Positions 1-7,349 of a stretch of 14,540 bases of DNA are shown here, piece by piece (the first letter of the stretch is position 1; each line of letters opens with the position of its first letter). Origin of the DNA: an uncultured Clostridium sp. (lineage in GTDB: Bacteria > Bacillota > Clostridia > UBA1212 > UBA1255). Both the position numbers and the translations under genes were made by a program. The notes beneath the pieces are model-generated. The model made no database searches and had not been told where the DNA came from. It worked only from the letters and a program-made list of their open reading frames with translations. The DNA is taken from positions 1 through 14,540 of the forward strand of contig USLW01000020.1 in assembly GCA_900555605.1 (NCBI GenBank), written 5' to 3'.

Positions 1-1293
1 AAGATTTAATGTGACTACGCCCTGGTTGAAACGACCGTAAAATTTCGGTTTCCCCGTTTCATCTTTCCACACACTGAGTGCGCTGCGGCAGCCCATGACA
101 GGAAAACAATTTCCTTCCTTAAGTTCCTTCATTTTTTTCTCAGAAATATAGTCCGGCACCAGTCGCTTCGCTGAACACTTGGCCGCAAGCTCTGTCAGAT
201 AGTAGTAAGGCGCGTCTGGATAAATATTGTCCTCCTCCAGCACATAAATCAGCTTTGGAAAGGCCGGTGTTACCCATACGCCCTTTTCATTTTTTACACC
301 CTGGCAGCGCTGTTCCAGCACCTCTTCAATGACCATGGCCAGATCGCGCTTTTCCTGCTGGCTTTTGGCCTCGTTCAAATACATGAATACCGTCACAAAG
401 GGTGCTTGGCCATTTGTGGTCAGAAGCGTCACGACCTGATATTGAATCGTCTGTACGCCGCGGCGCACTTCCTCACGTAGCCGTTCTTCCACCAGCGCAT
501 GAATCTGATCTGCAGAAGCCTCCGTATTGAGGCTTTTGATCTCATGCAGCACCTGCTGATGAATTTTTTTTCGGCTTACCTGAACAAACGGAGCCAAATG
601 CGCTAAAGAGATGGACTGGCCCCCATATTGGTTAGATGCTACCTGTGCGATAATCTGTGTCGCGATATTGCAGGCCGTAGAAAAGCTGTGGGGCCGTTCG
701 ATCAGCGTGCCGGTGATTACGGTCCCGTTCTGCAGCATATCTTCCAGGTTTACCAAATCGCAGTTATGCATATGCTGCGCAAAATAGTCCGCATCGTGAA
801 AATGAATGATGCCTTCATTATGTGCTTCGACAATGTCCGGAGGCAGCAGAATCCTGTTTGTGATATCCTTGGATACCTCTCCAGCCATATAATCACGCTG
901 CGTAGAATTCACCACTGGGTTTTTATTAGAGTTTTCCTGCTTCGCTTCTTCATTATTGCACTCAATCAGGCTGAGGATTTTATCGTCTGTTGTATTGGAA
1001 TGACGTACCAATGCACGGGTGTAACGGTAGGTAATATATGCTTTTGCTACTTCAAAGGCACCGTGAGCCATAATCTGATGCTCAACCATATCCTGTACTT
1101 CCTCTACACTTGGAGAACGACTCAGCTGTTCACAGGAAAGCACCACACTTTCGGCAATGCGCTGAATTTGTACGGAAGTCATGCGTTTCTGTTCCTCTAC
1201 CGCTTCGTTTGCCTTGGTAATGGCAATGATGATTTTTGTGATGTCAAATATAGCCTCTGACCCGTTTCGCTTTATAATTTTCATAACTTTCAT
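1..1293 (-). CDS. nrdD: Anaerobic ribonucleoside-triphosphate reductase, N-terminal part (gene runs off the left edge)
   Basis: Class III ribonucleotide reductase large subunit, a cytoplasmic glycyl-radical enzyme that reduces ribonucleoside triphosphates to deoxy forms without oxygen after activation by NrdG. Reading the minus strand from an ATG at 1293 gives 431 uninterrupted codons to base 1. The first ~95 residues are an ATP-cone allosteric domain (start MKVMKIIKRNGSEAIFD). The catalytic barrel follows, with recognisable stretches such as GIIHFHDADYF, TACNIATQIIAQVASNQYGG, MGCRSALSVW and GRFNQGVVTLNL. The family is about 700-750 residues, so the zinc site and C-terminal glycyl-radical loop lie outside the window. 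The start at 1293 has AGG five bases upstream; 1284 is an in-frame alternative. A promoter and NrdR-type box lie just upstream. Family assignment is firm. Confidence 0.95.
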   Translation of the reverse strand, partial: MKVMKIIKRNGSEAIFDITKIIIAITKANEAVEEQKRMTSVQIQRIAESVVLSCEQLSRSPSVEEVQDMVEHQIMAHGAFEVAKAYITYRYTRALVRHSNTTDDKILSLIECNNEEAKQENSNKNPVVNSTQRDYMAGEVSKDITNRILLPPDIVEAHNEGIIHFHDADYFAQHMHNCDLVNLEDMLQNGTVITGTLIERPHSFSTACNIATQIIAQVASNQYGGQSISLAHLAPFVQVSRKKIHQQVLHEIKSLNTEASADQIHALVEERLREEVRRGVQTIQYQVVTLLTTNGQAPFVTVFMYLNEAKSQQEKRDLAMVIEEVLEQRCQGVKNEKGVWVTPAFPKLIYVLEEDNIYPDAPYYYLTELAAKCSAKRLVPDYISEKKMKELKEGNCFPVMGCRSALSVWKDETGKPKFYGRFNQGVVTLNL

Positions 1294-1325
1294 CCCGACC
1301 TTTTATCAATATCAATCCGTGCCGA

Positions 1326-1341
1326 CCACAACATATAGTGT
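1326..1341 (-). promoter_or_regulatory. NrdR box upstream of nrdD
   Basis: On the minus strand the 16-mer ACACTATATGTTGTGG matches the known NrdR consensus ACACWATATNTWGTGT at 15 of 16 positions. A much weaker copy sits at 1359-1374, 33 bp away, about three helical turns, which fits the paired-box arrangement of this repressor. The strong box lies just downstream of the predicted transcription start and the weak one overlaps the promoter spacer and -10, so binding would block transcription. NrdR control of ribonucleotide reductase genes is established; its use here is inferred. Confidence 0.8.
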
Positions 1342-1355
1342 TCGGCCTGTTTGAT

Positions 1356-1384
1356 ATAGTAGCGTATATAGTAGTTTCTGTCAA
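1356..1384 (-). promoter_or_regulatory. nrdD promoter
   Basis: Minus strand: TTGACA (1379-1384), 17-bp spacer, TACTAT (1356-1361). The -35 is consensus and the -10 matches four of six. It lies 63-91 bp upstream of the nrdD start and overlaps the weaker NrdR-like site. Confidence 0.7.
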
Positions 1385-1440
1385 CCGTCTTATTGCAGAA
1401 ATCTATTATAGCTTTATTTTCTCGAACATAAAACAGCGTT

Positions 1441-2406
1441 TTATTTACAATCCGATTCGTTTTTTCGATTGATCCACGCGGTTGAGGCATCCATTGCGGT
1501 ACGACAGGCGTTGGTTTGATCGAGTGCATTGAGCATCACGAAATCGTGTATGATACCCTGTATACGCAAGGCTGTAACTTCTACTCCGGCACATCGGAGC
1601 TTGTCTCCAAATGCCTCTCCCTCACTGCGCAAAATATCTGCCTGACCGTTGATGATCATGGTCTGCGGCAGATGCTTCAGCCTTTCTAAACTTGCCCGAA
1701 GCGGGGACACTGTAATTTGATTTCTGTCTTCCATACAAGTCGTATACTGCTGCCAGAACCATTTCATTCCTGCTCGATAGAGATAATAATTTACGGCAAA
1801 CTGACGGTAACTCGGAGTATTAAAACAAGCGTTGGTCACCGGATAATATAAAAGTAACTTATGAATATCAGGTCCTTTGCGTATATTAGACAGCAATCCC
1901 ATAGCAATCGCCATGTTTCCGCCAACGCTGTCTCCGGCAACGGTGAGGGTATTACGATTCGCTTTTGGAGCGCAATTACCGAGGAGCTCCCAAAGGTGTG
2001 ATAGCAAAAAATGGCACTGCTCAATGGCGGTTGGATATTTTGCTTCCGGCGAGCGTGAGTATTCCGGAAATACTACCAGAGAATTTGTCCTTGCACAAAG
2101 CTCTCTGACCAATTTTTCGTGGGTATGGAAGCTTCCGAATACCCATCCCGCACCGTGAATGTAAAATATCACATTTTGGACATCGGCACTCTTTGGCATA
2201 ACAAAGTACACCGGTATTCTGCCCCATCTTCCGGTGTTAATCGTATCCGAGGATATATCGGCAGGATATTTATATATCGGAATATCCTGCACATCTTCCA
2301 ATCGCTTTCGTCCTTCTTCAGGCGGTAACTGAAAAATCAGCGGCGGCATTGCACTTTGATCACATACCGCTTCTGCAGCTGGCTCCAGCAGAACACATCG
2401 TTTCAT
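1441..2406 (-). CDS. Alpha/beta hydrolase, hormone-sensitive-lipase-like esterase
   Basis: A 321-residue soluble carboxylester hydrolase of the HSL (family IV) type. The oxyanion-hole motif appears as HGAGW at residues 84-88, where the usual form is HGGG. The nucleophile elbow is GDSVGG with Ser160. The remaining triad members are probably Asp257 (in GQADIL) and His287 (in GIIHDF). There is no signal peptide, so it should be cytoplasmic. Length is normal for the family. The start at 2406 has AGGAG eight bases upstream. It is transcribed in the same direction as nrdD, with 147 bp between them that hold a separate nrdD promoter, so the two are probably not co-regulated. Substrate unknown; short-chain esters or acetylated sugars are guesses. 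Confidence 0.92.
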   Translation of the reverse strand: MKRCVLLEPAAEAVCDQSAMPPLIFQLPPEEGRKRLEDVQDIPIYKYPADISSDTINTGRWGRIPVYFVMPKSADVQNVIFYIHGAGWVFGSFHTHEKLVRELCARTNSLVVFPEYSRSPEAKYPTAIEQCHFLLSHLWELLGNCAPKANRNTLTVAGDSVGGNMAIAMGLLSNIRKGPDIHKLLLYYPVTNACFNTPSYRQFAVNYYLYRAGMKWFWQQYTTCMEDRNQITVSPLRASLERLKHLPQTMIINGQADILRSEGEAFGDKLRCAGVEVTALRIQGIIHDFVMLNALDQTNACRTAMDASTAWINRKNESDCK

Positions 2407-2594
2407 CTGTAATTCTCCTTTTATGTTATGATTGTTCTATTATCAGAATATGCAGATTTTCCGTTTTTGTATATCTGTTTGCAAATATACAGTGATAATG
2501 AGATATCCCCATAGCATATCACCATAAAATGCGCATCTTTCTTCAAAGCAGAGGAGAAAGGCCAAACAAACGTTTGGCAAAACCATCGGAAAAG
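2407..2594. other. Non-coding stretch upstream of the esterase gene
   Basis: AT-rich sequence between the esterase start and the terminator of the neighbouring gene remnant. It should hold the esterase promoter on the minus strand, but no convincing -35/-10 pair with 16-18 bp spacing could be picked. No gene was found. Confidence 0.4.
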
Positions 2595-2633
2595 CCAAAA
2601 AAGCGCTTGGTGTTATTATAAACCAAGCGCTTT
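2595..2633 (-). terminator. Rho-independent terminator of the truncated gene at 2668-2778
   Basis: Perfect 12-bp inverted repeat, AAAGCGCTTGGT at 2600-2611 and its complement at 2622-2633, with a 10-base loop. On the minus strand it is followed by a run of T residues. It sits 35 bp after the stop codon of the remnant. Confidence 0.88.
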
Positions 2634-2667
2634 CCTGCTGAAAGATCTTTATTTTAGTGCTTTTAAC

Positions 2668-2778
2668 CTATTTCATTGCCTCTTCCACCGCCACCGCACA
2701 CGCAACCGTAGCGCCAACCATCGGGTTGTTGCCCATATGATATCGACAAGATTTTGTTCTTCCCAGCGTTACTTTCGT
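2668..2778 (-). pseudogene. 3' remnant (36 codons) of a conserved protein, possibly GGGtGRT family
   Basis: The minus strand encodes 36 residues ending in a TAG at 2668, with an in-frame TAA at 2779-2781 and no start codon of its own with a ribosome binding site. The residues include VTLGRTKSCRYHMGNNPMV followed by GATVACAVAVEEAMK. This highly ordered tail resembles the C-terminus of the GGGtGRT protein family (about 330 residues, function unknown) as remembered, with the LGRT part corresponding to the naming motif; that assignment is tentative. The rest of the gene is missing upstream while the terminator is intact, so something replaced the sequence to the right of about 2770. It could be the integration or deletion boundary of the accessory region. 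Confidence 0.6.
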
Positions 2779-2884
2779 TTACTCAATTTCCCCTGTTTTT
2801 CTGGAGAAATCAGAGATTATCCTGTTGAGACTCGCTGATATTTTCCTTATCGTTTTTCTTGTTTTCTCACCTTTATTTTTATAC

Positions 2885-2911
2885 GGTTGTCAGGATGTTG
2901 GCACGACAACC
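2885..2911. repeat. Short inverted repeat downstream of the excisionase-like gene
   Basis: GGTTGTC at 2885-2891 and its exact complement GACAACC at 2905-2911 with a 13-base loop. No T-run follows on either strand, so it is not a typical terminator. It lies between the small HTH gene and the truncated chromosomal gene, where an integrase gene or an attachment site would be expected. The flanking 2779-2929 has no supported gene. Confidence 0.35.
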
Positions 2912-2929
2912 CCAATTATCCGTTCCCTT

Positions 2930-3169
2930 TCATTCCTTTTTATCATCTGTCTGCAATACATTGATATGATAAGGATTTGTCAAATCTCTGCCCTCGTATT
3001 CCGCTAAAAACCGCTCCAGCGTCTCTTTACGGATTTTATAAGAGCCCAATTTCAGCGCAGGAAGCAGCCCGGCTTTGATTAAGGAATATACATAGGCTTG
3101 ATTCGTGTGGATAAGCTGCGATACCTCTTTTACAGTATATAGAATTTTGTCTCCCGAATAATTGTGCAT
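2930..3169 (-). CDS. Small helix-turn-helix protein, excisionase-like (HTH_17/MerR-type fold)
   Basis: A 79-residue protein. Residues about 11-60 (YTVKEVSQLIHTNQAYVYSL, then a turn and a KIRKETLERFLAEYEG helix) match the winged-helix DNA-binding domain shared by excisionases and small MerR-like regulators. The start at 3169 is preferred over an ATG further upstream because GGAGG lies six bases before it. The C-terminal ~20 residues are polar and not conserved-looking. Such proteins usually sit next to a tyrosine integrase and bend DNA for excision; no integrase is present, and the sequence downstream on the same strand is degraded. It may be a surviving control piece of a lost mobile element or a free-standing regulator. 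Confidence 0.75.
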   Translation of the reverse strand: MHNYSGDKILYTVKEVSQLIHTNQAYVYSLIKAGLLPALKLGSYKIRKETLERFLAEYEGRDLTNPYHINVLQTDDKKE

Positions 3170-3180
3170 AAAACACCTCC

Positions 3181-3453
3181 GTTTCATCATTCAACCTTAG
3201 TATGATTGTTTTAGGAGCAAATGGATTTTTAATTGATTTGACAGCCGGAAATTTCAGAGGCGATATCTACGGTTTTTCTGCCGTGATGCATTCCTTGCGA
3301 TCTCTCTCCATAATGGAAAGCAGGAGCTGTTCTCATTGTCACTATGTGGAAGTAAGCAACGATACTTTGAAAGACAAAACATCATGAGCCAAGAACAAAA
3401 ACAAATCAGTCATAACGAATCGCCATTAAATCATGAGTATTCTTTTGAATCTG
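3181..3453. other. Degraded stretch with no assignable gene
   Basis: Open frames exist on the plus strand (for example 3202-3387, and a 30-codon frame 3384-3476 starting MSQEQKQISHNESPLNHEYS), but neither has a ribosome binding site or a recognisable domain. The sequence probably contains the promoter of the minus-strand excisionase-like gene and remnants of a mobile-element gene. No identity is claimed. Confidence 0.35.
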
Positions 3454-3482
3454 TTGAATTTATCACAGAAATATGATATACT
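3454..3482 (+). promoter_or_regulatory. Promoter of the HTH regulator-hsdM pair
   Basis: TTGAAT (3454-3459), 17-bp spacer, TATACT (3477-3482), placed 32 bp before the regulator start. Both hexamers are close to consensus and spacing is ideal. Confidence 0.75.
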
Positions 3483-3513
3483 ATGTTTAGTATCTGCCAG
3501 AGGAGGTCACAGA

Positions 3514-3747
3514 ATGGCTGTAAGTTATAAAAAGCTATTGCATTTGATGATCGAAAAAGATGTATCAAGCGCCGATCTGATGCGAAAAGCAAATATTTCG
3601 GCGAATATCATCTCCAAAATTAAGAATGGGCAATATATGGCATTGGATAAAGTTGAAAGTATCTGCAATGCCATGAATTGTACTCCAAACGATATCCTTG
3701 AATTTATACCAGACCCGGCAGAAAGCGAGGACAAAGATAATGTCTGA
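3514..3747 (+). CDS. Cro/C1-type HTH regulator (HTH_26-like) preceding hsdM
   Basis: A 77-residue DNA-binding protein: a single XRE/Cro-type helix-turn-helix domain spanning almost its whole length, with the recognition region around [19 protein letters not shown] and the typical tail [15 protein letters not shown]. The start at 3514 is chosen because AGAGGAGG lies just upstream; an in-frame ATG at 3433 precedes the promoter and has no binding site. Its stop codon overlaps the start of hsdM by eight bases, so the two were translated together. In this family such regulators accompany restriction-modification operons and may limit their expression; that role is inferred from position. The gene looks intact although its partner is broken. 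Confidence 0.85.
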   Translation: MAVSYKKLLHLMIEKDVSSADLMRKANISANIISKIKNGQYMALDKVESICNAMNCTPNDILEFIPDPAESEDKDNV

Positions 3748-4594
3748 CATCAAGAAAGATCAGGAGCGGGACGAACTGTTCCGCTCCATATATAAAATTG
3801 CCACCGACCTCGTCCACGCAGAGCATGTATCTGAATGGGATTTCAAGTCTTATGTTCTCGGAACAATGTTTTACCGCTATATTTCTGAGAATTTTGCCGA
3901 CTATATTAACGAAGGCGAACACGCCGCAGGAAATACCGATTTTGATTATGCAAAGATGTCTGATGCAGACGCAGAATCTGCCCGTGAAGGGTTAATACAG
4001 GAAAAGGGATTCTTTATCCTACCCTCTGAGCTGTTTTGCAATGTTCGTGCCCGTGCGGATCAGGACGAAAACCTCAATGAAACGCTGGAGCGTGTTTTTA
4101 ACCATATTGAGAGCAGTGCGGCAAGCGGTGAAGCGGAAAACGATTTTGCAGGCTTGTTTGACGATTTCGATGTGAACAGCAAGTCAATCGGTGAAACGGT
4201 CGCCAAGAGAAATAAAGTGCTTGCGGAACTTCTGAACGGCGTAGATAAAATGCCGCTGTTTTCGACGGACGGGATCAATCACGATCTGTTCGGTGACGCC
4301 GAATATTTGATGGGCATGTATGCCGCCAACGCAGGCAAAAAGGGCGGTCCGTATTTCACTCTGGCGGATGTATCGGAGTTGCCTGCCCGGCTCGGCACGA
4401 TTGGAAAAACAAGAATCAACAAGGTGTATGATCCCGCCTGCGGTTCGGGTTCACTTCTGCTGAAGGTTGAAAAGGTGCTCGGCAAGGAGAACATTGAACA
4501 AGGATTTTTCGGGCAGGAAATCGACCTGACTACATATAATCTTTGTCGCATCAATATGTTCCTGCATAATATCGAATTTGATAAGTTCAGATAG
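3740..4594 (+). pseudogene. hsdM: Type I restriction-modification methyltransferase subunit HsdM, C-terminally truncated
   Basis: Type I N6-adenine DNA methyltransferase subunit, normally about 500 residues and active in a complex with HsdS and HsdR. Only 284 residues remain. The N-terminal helical domain ([20 protein letters not shown] onward) and the SAM-binding motif [11 protein letters not shown] at residue 231 are present. Reading stops soon after [16 protein letters not shown], before the catalytic NPPY/F motif. The stretch before the SAM motif reads [13 protein letters not shown] where relatives have GGEFFTP-type sequence, a sign of drift. No hsdS or hsdR follows; the sequence changes abruptly near 4588 and a GNAT gene begins 71 bp later. 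The product cannot methylate DNA. The start at 3740 overlaps the regulator gene. Confidence 0.9.
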
Positions 4595-4599
4595 GGATC

Positions 4600-4652
4600 G
4601 ATTGGTTGTATGCAATCGACGGTTGACACACAGTTGGCGGAGTGCAACCGAT
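4600..4652. repeat. Pair of short inverted repeats at the hsdM breakpoint
   Basis: CGATTG/CAATCG (4600-4619, 8-base loop) is directly followed by CGGTTG/CAACCG (4620-4650). The two share a related arm. They lie exactly between the broken hsdM end and the GNAT ribosome binding site. Function unknown; possibly the scar or end of an inserted segment. Confidence 0.4.
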
Positions 4653-4665
4653 AAAGAGGATGTTG

Positions 4666-5169
4666 ATGAAAGAAAACTATATTTGTAAAATTCCTTCACC
4701 AGAGGAAATGAACCGAAAATGGGATTATGAAATCGAACATAATCCGGACGACAGGGAAAACTGGATCATATGGAAGAAGACAAACATCGGACGATTTCAA
4801 AAAGGCGATATTATTCCATATTATGGTATTCTGGACGGATTGATCATATGTGAAGCAACAGCCATGCTCAATCCTGAGGCTGTTCAAAACAGCGCAGGGC
4901 TGGTGGGAGATGGGACTGTCTATTTATCTGCGTTCAGAACGGTTGAGTCTTATCATGGGCAAGGATATTTTTCTGTTCTGATGCAATTTATGCTGGACGA
5001 TCTGCGGCGCAGAGGCTTTACGAAAGCAACGCTCGGCGTGGAGCCATCCGAAGAAAAGAATAAACAGATCTATGCGCACTACGGTTTTACCGAGTACATC
5101 AAATCGGCAACCGAAGCCTATCCCGACGGGACGGTGATCGATGTGGAGTATTACGGAAAAATGTTCTGA
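4666..5169 (+). CDS. GNAT family N-acetyltransferase
   Basis: A 167-residue cytoplasmic acetyl-CoA-dependent transferase. The acetyl-CoA pyrophosphate loop is RTVESYHGQGYFSVLM (residues 91-106, core HGQGYF), preceded by a beta strand TVYLSAF. It is followed by KATLGVEPSEEKNKQIYAHYGF, the usual late strand and helix of the fold. The start at 4666 is preferred because AAGAGG lies six bases upstream; in-frame ATG at 4660 and GTG at 4642 are too close to or before that site. It is the first gene of a run of eight same-strand genes with short gaps. The substrate cannot be read from the sequence; small-molecule or aminoglycoside-like amines and protein N-termini are all possible in this superfamily. 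Confidence 0.85.
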   Translation: MKENYICKIPSPEEMNRKWDYEIEHNPDDRENWIIWKKTNIGRFQKGDIIPYYGILDGLIICEATAMLNPEAVQNSAGLVGDGTVYLSAFRTVESYHGQGYFSVLMQFMLDDLRRRGFTKATLGVEPSEEKNKQIYAHYGFTEYIKSATEAYPDGTVIDVEYYGKMF

Positions 5170-5208
5170 AATAATGGAGATAAATTGAAATTTGCGGAGG
5201 GTGTTAAC

Positions 5209-5844
5209 ATGACTTTCAATAACATTTATTTTATAAACGGAACAGCCTATGCCGGGAAATCGACGATGGTAAAATTGCTTGCGGAAGAATATGACGGTAT
5301 CTTGTGTGAGGAAAACTATCACGACAGGTTTTTCCCCGAACCGGACAAAAAGGAATTCCCTTATTTGCAGTATACCAGGGAGCTGAAAGACTGGCATGAT
5401 TTCATCAGGCGAACGCCCGATGAATACGAGGCGTGGATCAACGGCACTTCTAAGGAATGCGAAAGGCTGGAACTGAAAATACTGGAAGACCTGAGCAAAC
5501 AGGAAAAGCCGGTTTTTGTGGATACAAATGTCTCCATTGAAACGCTGAAAAAAGTTGCCGTTCACAATCATGTGTTGATCATGCTTGCGGATCCGCAAAT
5601 ATCCGTGCGGAGGTTCTTTGAAAGACCGGATCGGGAAAAACAGTTTCTGTATCGGTTGATTATGGAAGAACCCGACCCGGAGTATGCGCTGAACAACTTT
5701 CGGCAATGCCTGATGCGTATCAATACGCAGGAAAGATATGATTGCTTTCTGCATTCCGGATTTCAAGTGATCCTCCGGGATGAACGCAGAAGCATCGAGC
5801 AAACGCTGGCCATTGCGGAAAAGGCATTTGGCTTAAATTGTTAA
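5209..5844 (+). CDS. P-loop NTPase, small-molecule kinase-like
   Basis: A 211-residue protein with a Walker A motif GTAYAGKST at residues 11-19 right after the first beta strand. A Walker B-like strand PVFVDTNVS lies near residue 105. Further on is a lid-like basic stretch (RRFFERPDREKQFLYR). Length and layout resemble nucleoside, shikimate or gluconate-type kinases and related AAA_33-like ATPases; no closer identity was recognised. The start at 5209 has GGAGG eight bases upstream; an in-frame TTG at 5185 lies before that site and is unlikely. It follows the GNAT gene by 39 bp. A phosphotransferase next to an acetyltransferase and a nucleoside phosphorylase suggests small-molecule modification, possibly of a nucleoside or antibiotic, but that is inference. 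Confidence 0.75.
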   Translation: MTFNNIYFINGTAYAGKSTMVKLLAEEYDGILCEENYHDRFFPEPDKKEFPYLQYTRELKDWHDFIRRTPDEYEAWINGTSKECERLELKILEDLSKQEKPVFVDTNVSIETLKKVAVHNHVLIMLADPQISVRRFFERPDREKQFLYRLIMEEPDPEYALNNFRQCLMRINTQERYDCFLHSGFQVILRDERRSIEQTLAIAEKAFGLNC

Positions 5845-5868
5845 ACGCAAATTTACGGAGGAGATACA

Positions 5869-6282
5869 ATGCTCGAAAATATACCGTCTCAATCAACTAT
5901 GACTGAATTGCTTGGACAATCTTTGTTTGAAGTTTGGCAAGAGTTATGTTCGGTTATCGATGAAAAATACGAAATGGAACGATCATGGAATACCGGCGGT
6001 AAGAATTGGACTTACGAGTATAAATACCGCAGAGGTGGTAAAACACTTTGCTGCCTATACGCCAAAAGTAATTGCGTTGGTTTCATGATTATCTTTGGGA
6101 AAGATGAAAGAGCAAAGTTTGAAGATATAAGAGATACTCTATCTAATACCGTTTGTAAGCAATATGATGAAGCTAAAACCTATCATGACGGGAAATGGAT
6201 AATGTTTGAGCCGACCAATTCGGCTGAATTTGATGATTATATCAAATTGCTGGCCATTAAAAGAAAACCAAATCGAAAATAA
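5869..6282 (+). CDS. DUF3788 family protein
   Basis: A 137-residue soluble protein of unknown function. The pattern matches the DUF3788 family: an early W-x-E-L segment, the central NTGGKNWTYEYKYRRGGKTL with a following CCLY strand, the GFMIIFGKDERAKFE stretch, and a late YHDGKWIMF strand. Length is typical. GGAGG seven bases upstream supports the start. It is the third gene of the same-strand run, 24 bp after the kinase-like gene. Members are scattered singly in Clostridia and Bacteroidetes accessory regions; no reaction is known. The C-terminus is strongly basic (KRKPNRK). Confidence 0.8.
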   Translation: MLENIPSQSTMTELLGQSLFEVWQELCSVIDEKYEMERSWNTGGKNWTYEYKYRRGGKTLCCLYAKSNCVGFMIIFGKDERAKFEDIRDTLSNTVCKQYDEAKTYHDGKWIMFEPTNSAEFDDYIKLLAIKRKPNRK

Positions 6283-6310
6283 CAATTGGTAGTTTACAGA
6301 GAGGTAAGAA

Positions 6311-7078
6311 ATGATAATTAAAAATAAATATCCTGTTTGTGAGTACGATACGAGTAGAAATCCCATTATTAACCCCAGGGATTTTTTAGAAAAAACACTT
6401 CCTTCAAAATGTGTCATCACATTTTTCAGGAAAGAACTTAATCAGTTTGCAGAGGATAAAAAGCTTCCCGAGATCGGGTATCTTCATTCCGAAGTTTTAG
6501 ATATTCCTATCTACGAGTATGACACATCTACAGAAAGAATTTGCATTACGATGGCGTTTTGCGGTGCGCCCGGTGCGGCTGTAACGCTTGAAGAACTGCA
6601 TGCGATGGGATGTGAAAAATTCATAATATGCGGTGGTGCAGGTTCAATTAAGAAGGATTCTAAAGTTGGAGAAATCATAGTTCCGGTTGCCGCTGTCAGA
6701 GATGAAGGAACGTCTTATCATTACTTAGAACCTTCCCGTGAAGTGGAATGCCATAAAGCAACCGTAGATTTTGTTGTTTCCGGTTTGGAGAAATTAGGAA
6801 TACCCTATACAACCGGGAAAACATGGACATCAGACGCCATATACAGAGAAACGCCGGAAATGATCGAACTCAGAAGAGACGAAGGCTGCATAACCGCTGA
6901 AATGGAAGCTGCTGCTTTTTTTGCAGTGTCTAAGTATTATGATATTCCTTTAGCGCAACTGCTTTACGCAGGTGATGATGTAAGCGGTGAAAAATGGGAT
7001 GACCGAAATTGGAATAACCAAAAGAGTGTGCGTTCCAATTTGCTTGTTACCGCCATTCAGCTGATTGAAGAATTATAA
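6311..7078 (+). CDS. Nucleoside phosphorylase (NP-I / uridine phosphorylase-like)
   Basis: A 255-residue cytoplasmic enzyme of the PNP_UDP_1 family, which splits a nucleoside with phosphate to a base and ribose-1-phosphate. Visible signatures are ICGGAGSIKKDSKVGEIIVP, the strand TGKTWTSDAIYRETPEM, the ribose-binding EMEAAAFFAV (around residue 196), and LLYAGDDVSGE near the C-terminus. Length fits uridine or purine nucleoside phosphorylases. The start follows an AGAGG site six bases upstream. Placed 28 bp after the DUF3788 gene. Substrate preference (uridine, purine or modified nucleoside) is not readable. Its presence in a run with a kinase-like and two acetyltransferase genes suggests salvage or detoxification of a nucleoside-like compound, as inference. 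Confidence 0.88.
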   Translation: MIIKNKYPVCEYDTSRNPIINPRDFLEKTLPSKCVITFFRKELNQFAEDKKLPEIGYLHSEVLDIPIYEYDTSTERICITMAFCGAPGAAVTLEELHAMGCEKFIICGGAGSIKKDSKVGEIIVPVAAVRDEGTSYHYLEPSREVECHKATVDFVVSGLEKLGIPYTTGKTWTSDAIYRETPEMIELRRDEGCITAEMEAAAFFAVSKYYDIPLAQLLYAGDDVSGEKWDDRNWNNQKSVRSNLLVTAIQLIEEL

Positions 7079-7111
7079 TGTAAACTGTACATCTGAAAGG
7101 AATAACGGCTT

Positions 7112-7318
7112 ATGAGCAAATATAGCGCTTTGTGGGAATACATTAGCAAAAGTGTTACTGCGCCTTTGAAACTGACTTTTACCGAAATTGAAAATGTCGC
7201 AGGAATTCCCATTGATCACTCTTTTTTGAAATATAAAAAAGAGCTTACTGAGTACGGCTGGCAAGTTGGAAAAATCTCCATGAAAGAGCAGACAGTCATT
7301 TTTGATAAGATAGGGTGA
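7112..7318 (+). CDS. Conserved small protein (68 residues), unknown function
   Basis: A 68-residue protein with AAAGG about ten bases upstream of the start. The sequence LWEYISKSVTAPLKLTFTEI, then VAGIPIDHSFLKYKKEL and VGKISMKEQTVIF, looks like a compact winged-helix-like alpha/beta domain. It may be related to the DUF7662-type family, but this is a weak memory-based suggestion. It lies 33 bp after the phosphorylase and 31 bp before a gene that may have an ADP-ribosyltransferase fold. A toxin-antitoxin type pairing with that gene is possible and untested. No membrane segment or metal-binding motif is visible. Confidence 0.65.
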   Translation: MSKYSALWEYISKSVTAPLKLTFTEIENVAGIPIDHSFLKYKKELTEYGWQVGKISMKEQTVIFDKIG

Positions 7319-7349
7319 TGAACTGTTTTGACTGTGAGGAAATGCGAAA

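Noticed and set aside
628..1260. Plus-strand open frame of 210 codons
   Set aside because: It lies antisense to nrdD, whose minus-strand frame has clear family motifs throughout; the plus-strand product has no recognisable domain.
2825..3007. Plus-strand open frame with a lipoprotein-like start
   Set aside because: No ribosome binding site; it overlaps the end of the well-supported excisionase-like gene on the other strand, and its hydrophobic look comes from T-rich sequence.
4623..4659. Possible promoter with TTGACA at 4623 before the first GNAT gene
   Set aside because: No -10 hexamer lies 16-19 bp downstream; the nearest candidate GATAAA is 21 bp away.
4924..5802. Minus-strand open frame of 292 codons
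   Set aside because: It is antisense to both the GNAT and the P-loop gene, whose motifs are clear; the product is typical of an antisense shadow.
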